Shown: positions 61,535 to 64,000 of the stretch, piece by piece
Layout of the letters: each line of letters begins with the position of its first letter
Numbering within the stretch: position 1 is the first letter of the stretch
Source of the DNA: Azospirillum brasilense
Lineage (GTDB): Bacteria; Pseudomonadota; Alphaproteobacteria; Azospirillales; Azospirillaceae
DNA length: 64,000 nt
Assembly: GCF_001315015.1 (NCBI RefSeq)
Contig: NZ_CP012914.1
Location: 930,001-994,000, forward strand
Direction: 5' to 3'
Notes under the pieces: generated by a model
Seen by the model: the letters and a program-made list of their open reading frames with translations, nothing else
What the model was told of the DNA's origin: nothing
The model's database searches: none
Translations under genes and position numbers: made by a program

Positions 61535-63709
61535 TCAGCCGGCGGCCTTCGCCTTGGCCTCGATGCGGCGGCGGTGGAGCACCGGTTCGGTGTAGCCGTT
61601 CGGCTGCTCGCGGCCCTTGAAGACGAGGTCGCAGGCAGCCTGGAAGGCGACGCTGCCGTCGAAGTCGGCGGCCATCGGGCGGTAGAGCGGATCGCCGGCG
61701 TTCTGCTTGTCCACCACGGCGGCCATGCGCTTCATCGTCTCCATGACCTGCGCCTCGGTGGTGATGCCGTGGAGCAGCCAGTTGGCGATGTGCTGGCTGG
61801 AGATGCGCAGCGTGGCGCGGTCCTCCATCAGCCCGACGTTGTTGATGTCCGGCACCTTGGAGCAGCCGACGCCCTGGTCGATCCAGCGCACGACGTAGCC
61901 GAGGATGCCCTGGGCGTTGTTGTCCAGCTCCTGCTGGATCTCCTCTTCCGACCAGTTGGGGCGGTCGGCCAGCGGGATGGTCAGGATGGCGTCCAGGCTG
62001 GCGCGCTCGCGGCGGGCCAGTTCCTCCTGGCGGGCGGCGACGTTGACCTGATGGTAGTGCAGGGCATGCAGCGTGGCCGCGGTGGGCGAGGGCACCCAGG
62101 CGGTGTTGGCGCCGGCCTGCGGGTGGGCGACCTTGGCGGCCAGCATGTCGGCCATGCGGTCGGGCATCGCCCACATGCCCTTGCCGATCTGGGCGTGGCC
62201 CTTCAGCCCGCAAAGCAGGCCGGTGTCGACGTTCCAGTCCTCATAGGCCTTGATCCAGGCGGACGACTTCATGTCGTTCTTGCGGATCATCGGGCCGGCT
62301 TCCATGGCGGTGTGCATCTCGTCGCCGGTGCGGTCGAGGAAGCCGGTGTTGATGAACACCACGCGCGCCGCCGCGGCGCGGATGCACTCCTTGAGGTTCA
62401 CCGTGGTGCGGCGCTCCTCGTCCATGATGCCCATCTTCAGCGTGTTGCGCGCGATGCCCAGGGCGTCCTCGACGCGGGCGAACAGCTCGTCCGCGAAGGC
62501 GACCTCCTCCGGCCCGTGCATCTTCGGCTTCACGATGTAGACCGAGCCGGCGCGGCTGTTGAGACGGGCGCCCTTGACGTCGTGCAGCGCGATCAGCGAG
62601 GTGATCATGCCGTCGAGGATGCCCTCCGGCGCCTCGCTGCCGTCCTTCAGCAGAACCGCGCTGTTGGTCATCAGGTGACCGACGTTGCGGATCAGCATCA
62701 GGCTGCGGCCCGGCAGGGTGATCGTCTCGCCGTTGCGGCTGGTGTAGCTGCGGTCGGGGTTCAGCCGGCGCTCCACCGTGCCGCTGCCCTTGGGGAAGCT
62801 GGCGGTCAGGCTGCCGGTCATCAGGCCCAGCCAGTTGCGGTAGGCCAGCACCTTGTCCTCGGCATCCACGGCGGCGACGGAGTCCTCGCAGTCCTGGATG
62901 GTGGTCAGGGCGGATTCGAGCACGAGGTCGGCGACGCCCGCCGCGTCGGTCTTGCCGATCGGGTGGCTGCGGTCGATGCGGATTTCCATGTGCAGGCCGT
63001 TGTCGGCCAGCAGGATGGCTGTCGGGGCGGACGGCGCACCGTTGTAGCCGACCAGACGCTCCGGCTCGGCGAGGCCGGTGGCGCGACCGTCCTTCAGCGC
63101 GACGACGAGGCGGCCGTTGTCCACCGTGTAGCCGGCGGCGTCGGCGTGCGATCCGTCGGACAGCGGGGCGGCGCGGTCCAGCACGTCGCGGGCGAAGGCG
63201 ATGACCTTCTCGCCGCGCTTCGGGTTGTAGCCGGCGGTGCGCTCCGCCCCGTCCGTGTCGGGGATGGCGTCGGTGCCGTAGAGCGCGTCGTACAGGCTGC
63301 CCCAGCGGGCGTTGGCGGCGTTCAGCGCGTAGCGGGCGTTCATCACCGGCACGACGAGCTGCGGGCCGGCGGTCGTGGAGATCTCCGGATCGACGTTCTC
63401 GGTCGTCACGGCGAAGTCCGGGCCTTCCGGCAGGAGATAGCCGATCTCCTTGAGGAATTCGGTGTGGGCGGCGCGGTCCAGCGGCTGGCCGCGGCGGCTG
63501 CGGTACCACTCGTCGATCTGGGCCTGGAGCGCGTCCCGCTTGGCCAGCAGCGCGCGGTTGCGCGGGGCCAGATCGTGGAGAATGGCATCAAGGCCCGACC
63601 AGAATTGCTCCGGCGTCACGCCGGTTCCCGGCAGGGCTTCGTTCTCGATGAAGCGGTGAAGCTCCGTGGCAACTTGCAAGCCGCCAACCTGAATGCGTTC
63701 CGTCACCAT
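61535..63709 (-). CDS. glcB: Malate synthase G
   Basis: A 724-residue enzyme condensing glyoxylate and acetyl-CoA to malate, in the glyoxylate or glycolate route. Length is typical of the monomeric G form. Landmarks: [22 protein letters not shown] (catalytic Asp/Glu region), [65 protein letters not shown] with Mg-binding residues, and [15 protein letters not shown] longer in-frame reading to 63853 is not family-like. Single gene with its own terminator. Confidence 0.96.
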   Translation of the reverse strand: MVTERIQVGGLQVATELHRFIENEALPGTGVTPEQFWSGLDAILHDLAPRNRALLAKRDALQAQIDEWYRSRRGQPLDRAAHTEFLKEIGYLLPEGPDFAVTTENVDPEISTTAGPQLVVPVMNARYALNAANARWGSLYDALYGTDAIPDTDGAERTAGYNPKRGEKVIAFARDVLDRAAPLSDGSHADAAGYTVDNGRLVVALKDGRATGLAEPERLVGYNGAPSAPTAILLADNGLHMEIRIDRSHPIGKTDAAGVADLVLESALTTIQDCEDSVAAVDAEDKVLAYRNWLGLMTGSLTASFPKGSGTVERRLNPDRSYTSRNGETITLPGRSLMLIRNVGHLMTNSAVLLKDGSEAPEGILDGMITSLIALHDVKGARLNSRAGSVYIVKPKMHGPEEVAFADELFARVEDALGIARNTLKMGIMDEERRTTVNLKECIRAAAARVVFINTGFLDRTGDEMHTAMEAGPMIRKNDMKSSAWIKAYEDWNVDTGLLCGLKGHAQIGKGMWAMPDRMADMLAAKVAHPQAGANTAWVPSPTAATLHALHYHQVNVAARQEELARRERASLDAILTIPLADRPNWSEEEIQQELDNNAQGILGYVVRWIDQGVGCSKVPDINNVGLMEDRATLRISSQHIANWLLHGITTEAQVMETMKRMAAVVDKQNAGDPLYRPMAADFDGSVAFQAACDLVFKGREQPNGYTEPVLHRRRIEAKAKAAG

Positions 63710-63958
63710 TGCTGCTCTTTCCTTCCGAAGTCGTAGACACCGCGGTTTTTCGGTTTGTCGTTCTTTGGCTGACGTTTTTTCACCGCAATCCCGCTCCGGC
63801 ACGGTCCATTCGGTCCGGCGTCCGGCGCGGGTTTCGCGCGACAAGGTACACATTCGCGGCGCTGCGGTCTTCCTCGGAATTGTCCTGGCGAATTGCCGCG
63901 CTGCGGCGGTTGCGCGGGGAACTCCTCCAAAGGCCTGCCAGCGCCTATGTTGGGTGGC

Positions 63959-64000
63959 ATGAGCATATCCGGCGATGCTTCCACCGCGGCGGGCCCCCCG
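63959..64000 (+). CDS. Possible start of a gene running off the window
   Basis: ATG at 63959 opens [14 protein letters not shown] with no stop before the edge. TATGTT at 63946-63951 lies 7 bases before it, so the transcript could be leaderless. No -35 box and no ribosome-binding site are obvious; product unknown. Confidence 0.25.
   Translation, partial: MSISGDASTAAGPP

Noticed and set aside
61445..63736. Long plus-strand open frame opposite glcB
   Set aside because: Shadow of the malate synthase gene; low-complexity composition and no domain.

Overview
The window is GC-rich, dense and almost entirely chromosomal-housekeeping in content. Gene content and protein character (alphaproteobacterial F0 operon with b and b' subunits, two Phasin_2-family phasins, five chemotaxis-receptor-type proteins, clpS-clpA, minCDE, periplasmic formate dehydrogenase with its own maturation set) point to an Azospirillum-like member of the Rhodospirillales/Azospirillales. 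This assignment is inferred from reading the proteins, not from a database search.

Layout. 0-5 kb: a dynamin-like membrane GTPase, a small solute-binding protein, then aroQ-accB-accC from one promoter, closed by a strong terminator. 5-12.3 kb: RNase T2, aat, a DUF2155 protein, a glycine-rich lipoprotein, a decayed transposase fragment, clpS-clpA, and two phasin genes that share an unusual two-operator promoter layout. 12.6-16 kb: an Anbu-type proteasome-like hydrolase, a lipoprotein and a D,D-carboxypeptidase with a SPOR domain. 16-27 kb: a molybdenum/tungsten-formate module: tupA and tupB (tungstate uptake, no ATPase gene here), fdhD, mobA, DUF3305, DUF3306, a TorD-type chaperone, a small Tat-signal protein, fdhA (cysteine type), fdhB, a tiny lipoprotein, the cytochrome b subunit and a small exported protein. 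The genes together would import the metal, build and insert the cofactor, and assemble a periplasm-facing formate dehydrogenase feeding electrons to quinone.

27-39 kb: a seven-blade WD40 protein, a class II aldolase, a sensor-kinase-like protein that lacks the phosphoacceptor histidine, a DODA-type dioxygenase, the F0 part of ATP synthase (atpI-B-E-F'-F, minus strand, good promoter), a Sco protein, a chemoreceptor fused to a complete hemerythrin domain, and phoH. 39.5-43.3 kb: minC, minD (TTG start), minE, and a cytosolic-looking CRTAC1/ASPIC-UnbV protein. 43.5-47 kb: a PAS sensor overlapping a separate methyl-accepting protein, then an inverted-architecture protein with an MCP signalling tip at the N-terminus and a Cache-like C-terminus. 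47-56 kb: a tightly coupled epimerase-cupin-PLP enzyme operon of unknown function, a glycosyltransferase, pterin carbinolamine dehydratase, a uracil-DNA-glycosylase-like protein, otsA-glk and an N-formylglutamate amidohydrolase-like gene. 56-64 kb: tRNA-Val(GAC), an AT-rich stretch with a 20-bp tandem repeat, two more chemoreceptors (one with a C-terminal PilZ domain), malate synthase G, and the possible first codons of another gene at the edge.

The most interesting signals are regulatory and architectural: TGC-N3-GCA (PhaR-like) operators at both phasin promoters and again beside otsA and an apparently gene-free, terminator-ended transcript; the His-to-Gln sensor kinase; the hemerythrin and inverted chemoreceptors; and the uncharacterised three-gene operon at 47-49.6 kb. 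No CRISPR array, prophage or intact insertion sequence was seen.
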